Source: Niveispirillum fermenti
GTDB taxonomy: Bacteria; Pseudomonadota; Alphaproteobacteria; Azospirillales; Azospirillaceae
DNA length: 64,000 nucleotides
Reading direction: 5' to 3'
Assembly: GCF_048066175.1 (NCBI RefSeq)
Contig: NZ_JBLTXA010000026.1
Coordinates: forward strand, 5,905-69,904
This document shows positions 50,060 through 58,906 of the stretch, piece by piece. Position numbers and translations under genes: made by a program. A model generated the notes under the pieces. That model had not been told where the DNA came from, did no database searches, and saw nothing but the letters and a program-made list of their open reading frames with translations. Position 1 is the first letter of the stretch; each line of letters opens with the position of its first letter.

Positions 50060-51856
50060 ATGACCGCTTACAACGCGCCCCTTCAGGACATGCGTTTCAC
50101 CCTGAACCATGTCGTCGGCCTGCCGCAGGTGGCCACCCTGCCGGGGTTCGACGTGGTTACGCCCGACCTCGCCGACCAGGTGCTGGACGAGGCGGCCAAG
50201 CTGGCGCGCGATGTGCTGGCCCCGCTGAACCGCGTCGGCGACCAGGAAGGCGCCAAGCTGGACAATGGCGTCGTGCGCACCGCCAGCGGCTTCAAGGACG
50301 CCTATTGGAAATATGCCGAGGGTGGGTGGAACGCCGTTCCCTTCGACCCCGAATATGGCGGCCAGGGGCTGCCCTGGACGCTGGCCCTGCCCATCCAGGA
50401 AATGTGGGCCTCCTCCAACATGTCCTTTTCGCTGTGCCCCATGCTGAACCAGGGCGCGGTTGAACTTTTGCAGGCCCATGGATCGGACCAGCAGAAGAAG
50501 CTGTATCTGGAAAAGCTGATCAGCGGCGAATGGACGGGCACGATGAACCTGACGGAGCCGCAGGCCGGTTCCGACGTGGGTGCGGTACGGACCAAGGCCG
50601 TGCCGCAGGATGACGGGACCTGGCTGATCACAGGCCAGAAGATCTTCATCACCTATGGCGAGCATGATTTCACCGACAACATCATCCATCTGGTGCTGGC
50701 GCGCACCCCGACCGCCCCGCCGGGCGTGAAGGGCATCAGCCTGTTCGTCGTGCCGAAATTCATGGTGAACGAGGATGGCAGCCTGGGGCAGCGCAACGAT
50801 CTGCGCTGCGCCGGCCTGGAACATAAGATGGGCATCCATGCCAGCCCGACGGCCGTCATGGCCTATGGCGACAATGGCGGTGCCATCGGCTACCTGGTCG
50901 GTCAGGAGAATCGCGGTATCGAGTACATGTTCACGATGATGAACAATGCCCGCCTGGGCGTGGGCCTGCAGGGCGTCTCCATCGCCGAGCGCGCCTATCA
51001 GCAGGCGGTGGACTATGCCAAGGGCCGCGTGCAGAGCCGGGCGCTGACCGGCAAGGATCCGGCACCGGTGGCCATCATCAAGCATCCCGATGTACGCCGC
51101 ATGCTGATGACCATGAAATCCCAGATCGAGGCAGCCCGCGCCCTGGTCTATTTCACGGCGGCAGCCCTGGACAATGGCCACACCAACCCCGACGAGGGTG
51201 CGCGCAAGGCCGCGGCAGCCTTGAACGACCTGCTGACCCCCGTCACCAAGGCCTGGTGTACCGACCTGGGCGTGGAATTGAGCAGCCTGGGCGTGCAGAT
51301 CCATGGCGGCATGGGTTTCATCGAGGAAACGGGTGCCGCCCAGCATTATCGCGATGCCCGCATCGCCCCCATCTATGAGGGGACCAACGGCATCCAGGCC
51401 AATGACCTGGCCTTCCGCAAGGTGCTTCGTGACGGGGGTGAGGCGGCGTTCACCCTGATCAAGGATATGCGTGCCGTCGCGGCAGAGGCCGCCGCCCAGC
51501 CGGGTGATGACCTTGCCACCATGGCGGCCAACCTGACTGATGCCATCGACGCCGTCGAAACGGCATCGAAATGGCTGCTGGACACCGGCAAGGCGGACAT
51601 GACGGCCGTCGCGGCCGGTGCCGTGAATTACCTGCGCATGTTCGGTGTTGCCATCGGCGGCTACCTGACGGCCAAGGCGATGATCGCCGCCAATAATCTG
51701 CTGCGTGAACCCGGTGCCGACACCAGTTTCCTTGAAGGAAAAATCATTACCGGTCGTTTCTATGCCGACCAGATCCTGCCGTCGGTGCGCGGCCTGCTGA
51801 AAATCGTCACCGATGGACACCGCAGTGTCATGGGGCTATCCGACGATCAGTTCTGA
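50060..51856 (+). CDS. Acyl-CoA dehydrogenase, DmdC-like
   Basis: A 598-residue FAD enzyme, longer than typical acyl-CoA dehydrogenases (about 380). It has an extra N-terminal region (MRFTLNHVVGLPQV...), then the classic domains: MNLTEPQAGSDVGAVRTKA, HKMGIHASPTAVMAYGDNGG, and a catalytic-base region IYEGTNGIQANDLAFRK, plus a C-terminal extra domain (acyl-CoA_dh_C). DmdC homologues dehydrogenate methylmercaptopropionyl-CoA or short/medium acyl-CoAs. It stands alone; GGGAGG precedes ATG 50060. A LiuR-like palindrome lies upstream. Confidence 0.93.
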   Translation: MTAYNAPLQDMRFTLNHVVGLPQVATLPGFDVVTPDLADQVLDEAAKLARDVLAPLNRVGDQEGAKLDNGVVRTASGFKDAYWKYAEGGWNAVPFDPEYGGQGLPWTLALPIQEMWASSNMSFSLCPMLNQGAVELLQAHGSDQQKKLYLEKLISGEWTGTMNLTEPQAGSDVGAVRTKAVPQDDGTWLITGQKIFITYGEHDFTDNIIHLVLARTPTAPPGVKGISLFVVPKFMVNEDGSLGQRNDLRCAGLEHKMGIHASPTAVMAYGDNGGAIGYLVGQENRGIEYMFTMMNNARLGVGLQGVSIAERAYQQAVDYAKGRVQSRALTGKDPAPVAIIKHPDVRRMLMTMKSQIEAARALVYFTAAALDNGHTNPDEGARKAAAALNDLLTPVTKAWCTDLGVELSSLGVQIHGGMGFIEETGAAQHYRDARIAPIYEGTNGIQANDLAFRKVLRDGGEAAFTLIKDMRAVAAEAAAQPGDDLATMAANLTDAIDAVETASKWLLDTGKADMTAVAAGAVNYLRMFGVAIGGYLTAKAMIAANNLLREPGADTSFLEGKIITGRFYADQILPSVRGLLKIVTDGHRSVMGLSDDQF

Positions 51857-52068
51857 GCGGACGGACAAAGGGCTTTTCACCAAGGGTTTTCCAGATGTCG
51901 GGGGTGGCTCGGGCCGCCCCCGGCCGACGGACATGCCATTGGTCATAACCCGGTCATAATTCCATTGTCGGAACCGGGCTGGCAATCGGGCCAAATGGAC
52001 ATGACGGCGCGTCAGGCTCCAAATAGCGGGGCCAAGACAACCTCTTGCGCTGGAGAGGAAACGCCGAG

Positions 52069-52272
52069 ATGAATGACAATTCAACCCTGGAACTGCGAAG
52101 CCTGGCAGCCAGGATCGCCTCAGCCTACAGCAAGGCCAACCCCACACCGACGGAAAACATCGCGAATGTCATCCAGTCGGCCTATCACGGGCTGCAGCGC
52201 TGCGTTAATCCCCCTGCCCCACCATCGCCATCCCCATCGGCAAGACGGCGGCGGAGAACGGTAGCGGACTGA
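52069..52272 (+). CDS. MucR N-terminal-domain-like small protein (no zinc finger)
   Basis: A 67-residue protein starting MNDNSTLELRSLAARIASAY, matching by eye the N-terminal oligomerisation part of MucR/Ros regulators (LTAEIVAAYVSNN-like, then ANVIQSAYHGLQ). A normal MucR has about 140 residues and a C-terminal Cys2His2-type zinc finger; here the chain ends in a Pro/Ser and Arg run (ARRRRRTVAD) without Cys or His ligands. It could be a truncated gene or a partner that poisons MucR oligomers. GGAGAGG precedes the ATG. Confidence 0.7.
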   Translation: MNDNSTLELRSLAARIASAYSKANPTPTENIANVIQSAYHGLQRCVNPPAPPSPSPSARRRRRTVAD

Positions 52273-52347
52273 TCGGCGGCGGGAAACCCATCCCGGAATG
52301 GCCATGCCTGTTCGCATGCGTGGCCATATCTGCCGGCCCCATACCGG

Positions 52348-52392
52348 CCTGTTCCCACCTGCCCTGTCCCTATCTGCCCTGTTCCTATCTGC
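52348..52392. repeat. Three tandem 15-bp copies
   Basis: CCTGTTCCCACCTGC, CCTGTCCCTATCTGC and CCTGTTCCTATCTGC run head to tail in the non-coding gap between the MucR-like gene and the ECF sigma gene (about 65-110 bp after the sigma stop, on its 3' side). Confidence 0.75.
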
Positions 52393-52455
52393 AATGTCCG
52401 CTGATGCGCACCTTCTGTCCCGCAGACTGTTCCCGCAGGTGCGCTTTGCCGGACA

Positions 52456-52992
52456 TCAGACCGCATGCATCCCGGCTTCGCCATCCATCAGGCGGCGCAG
52501 GGTGCCGCGGGCACGCGACAGGCGGGACTTCACGGTGCCCACGGACACCTGGGCGCGCTGGGCGGCCTGTTCATAGCTGATGCCCTGCAGGCCGACCATC
52601 ACCACCATGTCGCGCTGGTCGGACGGCAGGCGGGCCATGGCACGGCGAAGGTCACGCAACTGCATACGCTCCATCTGCCGGGCCGGAAGACCGCCGATGT
52701 CCGAGGCGCTGCAATCGTCCAGGGCGACATGCGAGCGGTTGCGGCGCAGGCCGTTGATGTACAGATTGCGCAGCATGGTGGACAACCAGGCCCGCAGGTT
52801 CGTCCCCTCTTCCCACAGATGCAGGCGGGTCAGGGCACGCTCGACACATTCTTGCGCCAAGTCGTCGGCAAGAACCGGGTCGCTGCAAAGGCTGAGAGCG
52901 AAGCGGCGCAGATAGTCACGTTCGGCGGCAACGCGCATCGACAGGCTGGCGTTCACCTTCACCTGCGAAGGAAACTGCTGAGTGCTGGCCAT
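52456..52992 (-). CDS. ECF-type RNA polymerase sigma factor
   Basis: A 178-residue sigma factor. Region 2: RDYLRRFALSLCSDPVLADDLAQECVERAL and NLRAWLSTMLRNLYINGLRR; region 4: LPSDQRDMVVMVGLQGISYEQAAQRAQVSVGTVKSRLSRAR. It directs RNA polymerase to a stress-type promoter class not visible here. No anti-sigma gene lies next to it. ATG 52992 is chosen because AAGGAG is 6 bases upstream; the ATG two codons earlier abuts that site. Confidence 0.94.
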   Translation of the reverse strand: MASTQQFPSQVKVNASLSMRVAAERDYLRRFALSLCSDPVLADDLAQECVERALTRLHLWEEGTNLRAWLSTMLRNLYINGLRRNRSHVALDDCSASDIGGLPARQMERMQLRDLRRAMARLPSDQRDMVVMVGLQGISYEQAAQRAQVSVGTVKSRLSRARGTLRRLMDGEAGMHAV

Positions 52993-52998
52993 GATCAT

Positions 52999-53403
52999 CT
53001 CCTTTTCTCAAAGGAAAAGACGACATAACAAAGGATATGCATCGATTTTAGAAATGATGCCAGTACCACCAGAAGTCGGTGTTACCGTCCTTAAAAGTTT
53101 ATCGTCGATCCCCACTCTTGATGGTCTGAATTCTTCCAACAGACGATGTTTAGATTGTGGCAAAACCGTTCACAATCCAGGAAACTTTCGGCCAATTCCG
53201 GGGGACTTATGGCCTATCCTGCCTATTGCCTGATCGGTATTATAACGACCGGCCGCCAGCACTATACCCTCCGGACAGGATAGCCAGGGGTGATGCTGCC
53301 GACCCGCGACGCCTAACCATCCGGTTGGATAGCGGATAGGTCGGGTCGGTACTAATGTGCAGGTTCACAACCCAGACCGGCCCGTCTGTCAGGAACCAGC
53401 ACC
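52999..53403. other. Intergenic region between the sigma factor and GT2 genes
   Basis: About 400 bp, less GC-rich than its surroundings, divergent between the ECF sigma and glycosyltransferase genes. No credible gene was seen. The sigma factor's promoter, perhaps autoregulated, and the glycosyltransferase promoter are expected here, but no consensus was recognised. Confidence 0.6.
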
Positions 53404-54462
53404 ATGCCGACACCGCAGGAAACGACTGTGCCACCTACCCCTTTTCGCCCGCTGACCGAGGCGACGGTGCTGTCCGTGGTGCTGCCCATGCATAACGAAA
53501 GCGCCAATATTGCTGCGCTTTTCCAGCGGCTTCAGCCGGTTATGGATCGTTTGGGCGTGCCTTACGAGGTGGTTTGCGTCGATGACGGATCGCGCGACGA
53601 CACGTGGCTGCGGCTGCTGGTGGTCCATGCCGCCAATCCCCGTATCCGCCTGCTGCGCTTCAGCCGCAATTTCGGCAAGGAAATGGCGATGACGGCCGGC
53701 CTGCGCCACAGCACGGGACGCGCAGTCGTGCTGATGGACAGCGACCTGCAGCATCCCCCCGAGCTGATCGAGACGTTCTATGCCCAATGGCAGGCCGGCG
53801 CGCAGGTGGTCTATGGCGTCCGCCGCGACCGGGACACCGATCCGCCCCTGCGCCGCATCCTGACCCGCAGCTTCTACCGGGTGCTGGATCGGATGTCCGA
53901 AGTGCCGCTTCCCCGTGACGCCGGTGATTTCCGCCTCATGGACCGGGCCGTGGTGGATGCGTTGAACCGGATGGGCGAACGCACGCGCTTCATGAAGGGG
54001 CTTTATGGCTGGGTCGGGTTCCGCCAGGTCGCCGTGCCCTTCGACACGGCGGCACGTCATGCCGGCAGCACCAGCTTCAGCACATGGAAGCTGTTCCGGT
54101 TCGCCATGGATGGAATCGTGTCCTTCTCCACCCTGCCGCTGCGGGTCTGGTCCTGGCTGGGGCTGGGCGTGGCGGCCATCGCCGTGCTCTACGGCGCCCT
54201 CGTCCTGCTGAAAACCCTGATTTTCGGCATCGACGTTCCGGGCTACGCCTCCTTGATGGTTGCCTTGCTGTTTCTGGGTGGTGTTCAATTGATCTGCCTG
54301 GGCGTGCTGGGTGATTATCTGGGACGGGTCTTCACGGAGGTGAAGGGACGCCCCCTGTATCTCATCGCCGACGCCCTGGGTTTTCCGGCCGCCGGCAGCA
54401 GCACCGGGGAAGAGGCGAAGGGCCAGACATCCGCGTTCTTTCCGACCGGCGCGACGGGTTGA
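53404..54462 (+). CDS. Polyprenyl-phosphate glycosyltransferase, GT2 (DPM1/GtrB-like)
   Basis: A 352-residue membrane GT2 enzyme that moves a sugar from a nucleotide donor to a polyprenyl phosphate. Motifs: VVLPMHNESANIAALF, VCVDDGSRDDTW, FSRNFGKEMAMTAGL, LMDSDLQHPPELI and DFRLMDRAVV. Two C-terminal helices (about 250-320) give the GtrB topology. With the integral membrane protein encoded 110 bp downstream it forms a likely lipid-linked sugar module. Confidence 0.92.
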   Translation: MPTPQETTVPPTPFRPLTEATVLSVVLPMHNESANIAALFQRLQPVMDRLGVPYEVVCVDDGSRDDTWLRLLVVHAANPRIRLLRFSRNFGKEMAMTAGLRHSTGRAVVLMDSDLQHPPELIETFYAQWQAGAQVVYGVRRDRDTDPPLRRILTRSFYRVLDRMSEVPLPRDAGDFRLMDRAVVDALNRMGERTRFMKGLYGWVGFRQVAVPFDTAARHAGSTSFSTWKLFRFAMDGIVSFSTLPLRVWSWLGLGVAAIAVLYGALVLLKTLIFGIDVPGYASLMVALLFLGGVQLICLGVLGDYLGRVFTEVKGRPLYLIADALGFPAAGSSTGEEAKGQTSAFFPTGATG

Positions 54463-54572
54463 AGCGGTTATCATGGCAAGTTTGTGGGAGAAGCCAGGCG
54501 ACTGAGGTATATCCGGAGCCGCATGACGCTTCTTGCGAAGGCCGGGCTTCGTTCCGGCTCGAAGGGTATGGC

Positions 54573-56198
54573 ATGACGGTTGAGGGCGGAAACGGCTCGT
54601 CGTTCTGGGAAGGCGTGGGGCAGATGGCCCTGGCGGCCGCCATCCTGTTCGTGGCGGTGACCTTCAAGGATTACGGCATTACCTGGGACGAGCCGCTGCA
54701 CCTGGAAAATGGCTGGCTGGCCCTTGAATGGTATCTGTCATTGGGGGAGGACCGTCGCGTCCTGGCCTTTCAGAACCTCTATCTCTATGGGGCGCTGTAT
54801 GATTCGGTGTCGGCCATGGCCGGCGCCGCTCTGCCTTTCGATGCCTATGAAACGCGGCGGCTGGTGGGTGGTCTGGTCGGCGTGGCGGGACTGGCGGCCG
54901 TGCGGGCCCAGGCGCGGGAACTGGCCGGCCCGCGGGCCGGTGCCCTTGCCATCGTGCTTCTGCTGCTGACGCCCGAATGGATGGGCCAGGCGTTCAGCAA
55001 TCCCAAGGATGTGCCCTTCGCCACCGCGGCCGCCTGGCTGGGTCTGTTCCAGATCCGGCTGCTGCGGGAATTACCGCGGCAGCGCCTGTCGACATTGCTG
55101 TGCTTTGCGCTGGCCTTTGGCGCGGCACTCGGCATCCGCGTGGGCGGGGTGGTTCTGGCCGGTCCGCTGGCGGTCGGCTGCCTTTATTGGCTGGCACGGC
55201 ACATGCGCGTGCATCCACCCGCCACCGCCCTGCGCGAAGGGGCCTGGGCCGCCGCGCGGCTATTGCCGGCCTTTGGGCTGGCCTGGCTGCTGATGCTGGG
55301 TTTCTGGCCATGGGCACAGCTGGAACCCGTGACCCGTCCCTTCCAGGTACTGGCCGGCTTTGCCCATTTCCCCCTGGAATTCAGCTTCCCCTTCGCGGGG
55401 CGCACGCTGGTCTCCACGGACCTGCCCTGGTGGTATGTTCCCGTGGGCTTTGCCGTGAAGCTGCCGGAGATGACGCTGCTAGGCCTGGGCGTGGCCACGC
55501 TGGCTGGTCTGCGCGCGCTATGGCGCCATCCGATGGCGCTGACACAAGAACGGGTGGGCCTGGCTGCCGCCATCCTGTTGCCGCCGGCGATCGTCATCGT
55601 CGCGGGCACCGTTCTTTATGACGGTATCCGGCATCTGATATTCCTGCTGCCGCCCCTGTCGGTGGCGGCGGCATTGGGGCTTGACCGGCTGGCCGCAGCG
55701 CTGACGGGACCGAGCCTGCGTGAACGCCTGCCACAGGCCGCGATCCTGGGTGCTGCCCTGCTGATCGTGTGGGCGGGGTCGCAGGTGGTGACGATGATCC
55801 GCCTCCACCCTTATGAGGCCATCTGGTACAACCGGCTGGCCGGAGGTGTGGCGGGGGCGGCCGGGCGGTTCGAGCTGGATTACTGGGGCAGCCCCCTGTC
55901 GGAAGCCGCCAGCCGGTTGCGCAACCATGTCGTGGCCCGCGAAGGCAGCGCCGCCCTGGTCCGCCCCTATCGCGTCCGTATCTGCGGGCCGCATGCCTCT
56001 GCCCTCTATTTCCTGCCCCCGACCTGGAAGGCGGTTCCCGATGGCAAGGGAGAGGCCGATTTCTACCTGTCCTTTACGCGCAGTTCCTGCGGCGCCGTGC
56101 CACCGGGACGGGAGATTCTGCGCGTGAAACGCATGGGGGTGACACTGGCCTATGTGTTGGACCTGCGTGAACAGGGGATATCTTCCGATCCGCCATAG
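54573..56198 (+). CDS. Integral membrane glycosyltransferase, GT39/ArnT-like
   Basis: A 541-residue protein with roughly 10-12 membrane helices. The first loop carries ITWDEPLHLENGW, with the DE pair used by GT-C enzymes (ArnT, PMT), and the chain ends in a soluble periplasmic-type domain of about 140 residues. It should transfer the sugar from the lipid carrier made by the preceding GT2 enzyme onto an envelope acceptor. There are no arn genes nearby to indicate aminoarabinose. ATG 54573 follows AAGGG; a TTG start at 54459 overlaps the GT2 stop but adds an unrelated 38-residue leader. Confidence 0.85.
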   Translation: MTVEGGNGSSFWEGVGQMALAAAILFVAVTFKDYGITWDEPLHLENGWLALEWYLSLGEDRRVLAFQNLYLYGALYDSVSAMAGAALPFDAYETRRLVGGLVGVAGLAAVRAQARELAGPRAGALAIVLLLLTPEWMGQAFSNPKDVPFATAAAWLGLFQIRLLRELPRQRLSTLLCFALAFGAALGIRVGGVVLAGPLAVGCLYWLARHMRVHPPATALREGAWAAARLLPAFGLAWLLMLGFWPWAQLEPVTRPFQVLAGFAHFPLEFSFPFAGRTLVSTDLPWWYVPVGFAVKLPEMTLLGLGVATLAGLRALWRHPMALTQERVGLAAAILLPPAIVIVAGTVLYDGIRHLIFLLPPLSVAAALGLDRLAAALTGPSLRERLPQAAILGAALLIVWAGSQVVTMIRLHPYEAIWYNRLAGGVAGAAGRFELDYWGSPLSEAASRLRNHVVAREGSAALVRPYRVRICGPHASALYFLPPTWKAVPDGKGEADFYLSFTRSSCGAVPPGREILRVKRMGVTLAYVLDLREQGISSDPP

Positions 56199-56204
56199 GA
56201 CCAA

Positions 56205-56233
56205 GCTTCCGACGGGTGCAACCCATCGGAAGC
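56205..56233. terminator. Hairpin between convergent genes
   Basis: GCTTCCGACGGGT (56205-56217) pairs with ACCCATCGGAAGC (56221-56233) with one mismatch and a GCA loop, between the stops of the ArnT-like gene and the DUF4387 gene. Confidence 0.7.
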
Positions 56234-56266
56234 CTGACCGCCCCCCTTCCGATGGCGCCGCCGGTC

Positions 56267-56575
56267 TCAGCCCAGTTCCACATCCAGCAGACGGACGAAC
56301 TGCTGCCCGCAATGCATGTCGCGTTCCACCACGCCGCCCTGCGGTGCTGTGCGGGCATGGGAGATCTTGACCATGTTCAGCCCCGGCACGGGATAATGCC
56401 GGACCAGCGCCGGGTCCGCACCATACAGGCGTTCAAACAGGTCCGGACCCAGCGCGGGGTGGTTGTGATATTTGCCAAAATTCTCCGGCCCGTTGAAGAA
56501 CAGGTCGAAGGTAACCCAGAAAGGGCCGGCATTCTTGGACCGGACATGCCGGCAGACTTCCTTCAACTTGACCAT
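56267..56575 (-). CDS. DUF4387 protein, partner of AtuA-like proteins
   Basis: A 102-residue cytoplasmic protein (KEVCRHVRSKNAGPFWVTFDLFF, then PGLNMVKISHARTAP). DUF4387 proteins are regularly encoded next to AtuA-family proteins and may be their second subunit. Its start overlaps the AtuA-like stop by ATGA, so ATG 56575 is used and the two are probably made in equal amounts. Confidence 0.85.
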   Translation of the reverse strand: MVKLKEVCRHVRSKNAGPFWVTFDLFFNGPENFGKYHNHPALGPDLFERLYGADPALVRHYPVPGLNMVKISHARTAPQGGVVERDMHCGQQFVRLLDVELG

Positions 56576-57960
56576 CACACCTTCTCCCCTTCCCCCAGGT
56601 CGATCCACACCGTGCGCACCAGTTCCATCGGGTCATCGACCTCGACCACATGGTTCAGCAGGAACTCATAGACAGGGCCCCGGTCGATATCGGCGGGGCT
56701 GAAAGCGAAACCGTAGCTGGGCAGTTCCTCGTCCAGCACGACGGGGAAATGGAAGAAATAGGGGTTGCAGGCCTTGGCGATCTGGGAGGCCATTTCCTGA
56801 CTGTCCGCCGTGGCGACGAACAGAACGCCGATTTCCCGCGGGGCCGGCGTGCCGGGGGGCGGACGATCGCCCGACACGGCGTTCCAGCCATAAAGCCGCA
56901 ATGAAATATGAAAATCGCCCGCCGCCGGCCCGATGGTCTTGTGAACCCGGTCGTAAAGCGCAGCCAGCATCCTGTCGTGGAACGTGTCCACCGCCTCCAG
57001 CACATGCGGGTCCTGGATGCCGATCAGCATGACGGTCTGGAAACGACGGCTGCCCGCCCCCTCCAGCTTCATCGTATAGGGCTGGTTCTTCCAGACAGAG
57101 CCCGTGACCTTCACCGTGCGGTCGTCAAGCTGGCGATATTCCGCGTCCGTCACGTCCAGCACACCGCCGGGTTCGGTCAGCAGGAAGGGATTGCTGTTCT
57201 CATACAGCATGTGGGCCGATACGCTTTCGGGGCTGCAGCGGTTGCCCATGGACAACGGCTCCACCTCGAACCCGTCCGGCCCGATGCTGATCAGCACGCC
57301 GGCCCCGCTGACCGGCTTGACGGTGCATTGGACACCGCATTCCGCGATCTTCGCCGCATGCCAGGACGGGCCGGCGGGCGCGCCCTTCATCAGGGCGAAA
57401 CATGCCAGGACGGCCGTGTCCGTGGTACGCCCGCCCAGGATGATGTCCGCCCCGCCCTGCAGGGCGGCGATATAAGGCTCCGGCCCCATGGCGGCCACGA
57501 TATGGTCGCAGGCATCGATCGTCGCATCGTCCAGCGCCCCCAGCGGCGGCAGCGGACGGACCTTGCCCGCCTGATTATATTGCTTCAGCCGGTCCTTGTC
57601 CTGCTCGCAATAAAGCAGGGCGATCCGGGGCCGCAGCCCCAATTCGCCTGCCACCTCCAGCACGATATCGCGCGTCCAGTCCAGGTTCAGGTCACCGCCG
57701 GCCTGACCACTGGTGCCGACGATCAGCGGGATGCCGGCATCGGCACCGGCGCGCATCAGAATGGTCAGGTCGCGTTTGACGGAACCACGATTGTTCTTGG
57801 AAATGCCGAGCGCCAGATAGGCGGCGCCGCTGTCGGTGGAACCGGCGTCGGTGGCGATCGCATGCGCCCCCTGGGCGATGCCGTACCGCACCTCCTCCTC
57901 CCGTGCGCCAGCACCCAACGACCCGGTTGGAACCAGGATTTTGATCGGACCGTCCAACAT
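56575..57960 (-). CDS. AtuA-like protein (acyclic terpene utilisation family, DUF1446)
   Basis: A 461-residue cytoplasmic protein with KILVPTGSLGAGAREEEVRYGI, DAGSTDSGAAYLALG, LIVGTSGQAGGDLNLDW and DIILGGRTTDTAVLACFALM, matching AtuA (citronellol/geraniol degradation in Pseudomonas) and related uncharacterised proteins. The biochemical reaction of AtuA is not settled. Here no atuC/F carboxylase genes accompany it, so a terpene role is not implied; the neighbours (aldolase, CitMHS) point to hydroxy- or tricarboxylic acid use. Confidence 0.87.
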   Translation of the reverse strand: MLDGPIKILVPTGSLGAGAREEEVRYGIAQGAHAIATDAGSTDSGAAYLALGISKNNRGSVKRDLTILMRAGADAGIPLIVGTSGQAGGDLNLDWTRDIVLEVAGELGLRPRIALLYCEQDKDRLKQYNQAGKVRPLPPLGALDDATIDACDHIVAAMGPEPYIAALQGGADIILGGRTTDTAVLACFALMKGAPAGPSWHAAKIAECGVQCTVKPVSGAGVLISIGPDGFEVEPLSMGNRCSPESVSAHMLYENSNPFLLTEPGGVLDVTDAEYRQLDDRTVKVTGSVWKNQPYTMKLEGAGSRRFQTVMLIGIQDPHVLEAVDTFHDRMLAALYDRVHKTIGPAAGDFHISLRLYGWNAVSGDRPPPGTPAPREIGVLFVATADSQEMASQIAKACNPYFFHFPVVLDEELPSYGFAFSPADIDRGPVYEFLLNHVVEVDDPMELVRTVWIDLGEGEKV

Positions 57961-58023
57961 GTCTGCTTAATCCAGTGATTGGGAGGGCCTGTCTGCAAGG
58001 CCCATGATGGAAGCTTGATTTAA

Positions 58024-58076
58024 TGCATCCATATAGTCAAGTTTTGGATGCAAAAAAAATCGATGACGTTTGCATC
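58024..58076. promoter_or_regulatory. Inverted GGATGCA/TGCATCC sites before the AtuA-like gene
   Basis: TGCATCC (58024-58030), GGATGCA (58046-58052) and TTTGCATC (58069-58076) form overlapping inverted pairs in an unusually AT-rich 145-bp gap. The segment TTGGATGCAAAA (58044-58055) recurs as its complement at 61593-61604 before the divergent CitMHS/TonB genes. Likely operators of one regulator; none is encoded nearby. Confidence 0.5.
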
Positions 58077-58105
58077 TGACTGCCGGCAAACCCCCAGGAG
58101 CCGCA

Positions 58106-58873
58106 TTACTGGCGGAAACCGGGATCGATACGGTCCAGTTTGCGCAGCAGGGCCGGCCAGGCCAGTTTCTCCGCCGCCATATCGGCCAGGGGTCCGGTTG
58201 ATTGCACCCGCACCTTGTCCACTGCGTCGGGCGGCGGCTCATGCAGATTGTCGCGACCGGCCGCCAGCATGTGGACCTGCGCCTCGCATGCCCGCTCCAG
58301 CATGTAGATGCGCATGAACGTCGTGGGGATGGAGGAGCCGACCGCAAGCGTGCCGTGATTGCGCAGCAGCAGGATGTTCTTCGTGCCCAGGTCGGCGACC
58401 AACCGTTCGCGTTCATCCAGATCGGTGGCGATACCCTCATATTCGTGGAAGGCGATGTCATGATGCACGGTCATCGCCGTCTGCGTGTGCGGCAGCAACC
58501 CCTCGCGCATGGCGGATACGGCCTGGCCATAGGGGGTGTGCAGATGGATGACGGCCTGCGCATCGTCACGCGCCATGTGGATGGCGGAATGGATGGTGAA
58601 CCCGGCCGGATTGACCATATGGGGCGTCGGCTCCACCGCCCGGCCCTCGACATCGATCTTCACAAGGGACGAGGCCGTGATCTCCCCGAACAGCAGATTG
58701 AAGGGGTTGATCAGGAAATGATGCTGGGGTCCGGGGATGCGCACGGACATGTGGGTGAAGATCAGATCGTCCCAGCCATGGTGCGCCACCAGCCGGAAGG
58801 CCGCGGCCAGATCGACCCGCAGGCGCCATTCCTCCGGCGGGATACCGGTACGCAAATCGTCATTATTCGACAT
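58106..58873 (-). CDS. Class II aldolase/adducin family protein
   Basis: A 255-residue cytoplasmic enzyme. Zinc-ligand histidines are visible in VIHLHTPYGQAVSAM (HxH) and LLRNHGTLAVG, with the substrate-loop region FTHMSVRIPG and NPFNLLFGEITASSLVKID. Members split sugar phosphates or related hydroxy-acid/ketone compounds (L-fuculose-phosphate-aldolase fold). Next to a CitMHS transporter and an AtuA-like protein, a carboxylic-acid aldol or decarboxylation step is plausible. Confidence 0.9.
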   Translation of the reverse strand: MSNNDDLRTGIPPEEWRLRVDLAAAFRLVAHHGWDDLIFTHMSVRIPGPQHHFLINPFNLLFGEITASSLVKIDVEGRAVEPTPHMVNPAGFTIHSAIHMARDDAQAVIHLHTPYGQAVSAMREGLLPHTQTAMTVHHDIAFHEYEGIATDLDERERLVADLGTKNILLLRNHGTLAVGSSIPTTFMRIYMLERACEAQVHMLAAGRDNLHEPPPDAVDKVRVQSTGPLADMAAEKLAWPALLRKLDRIDPGFRQ

Positions 58874-58906
58874 CGGGTTTTCCTCCCTTGGAAGATTGTG
58901 CAGCCA

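Noticed and set aside
49934..51820. Minus-strand 628-residue frame opposite the acyl-CoA dehydrogenase
   Set aside because: Shadow of a gene with clear family motifs; no independent start signal.
53404..56198. Aminoarabinose (arn) lipid A system
   Set aside because: Only GT2 and GT-C members are present; arnA, arnB and arnD are absent and the sequence does not specify the sugar.
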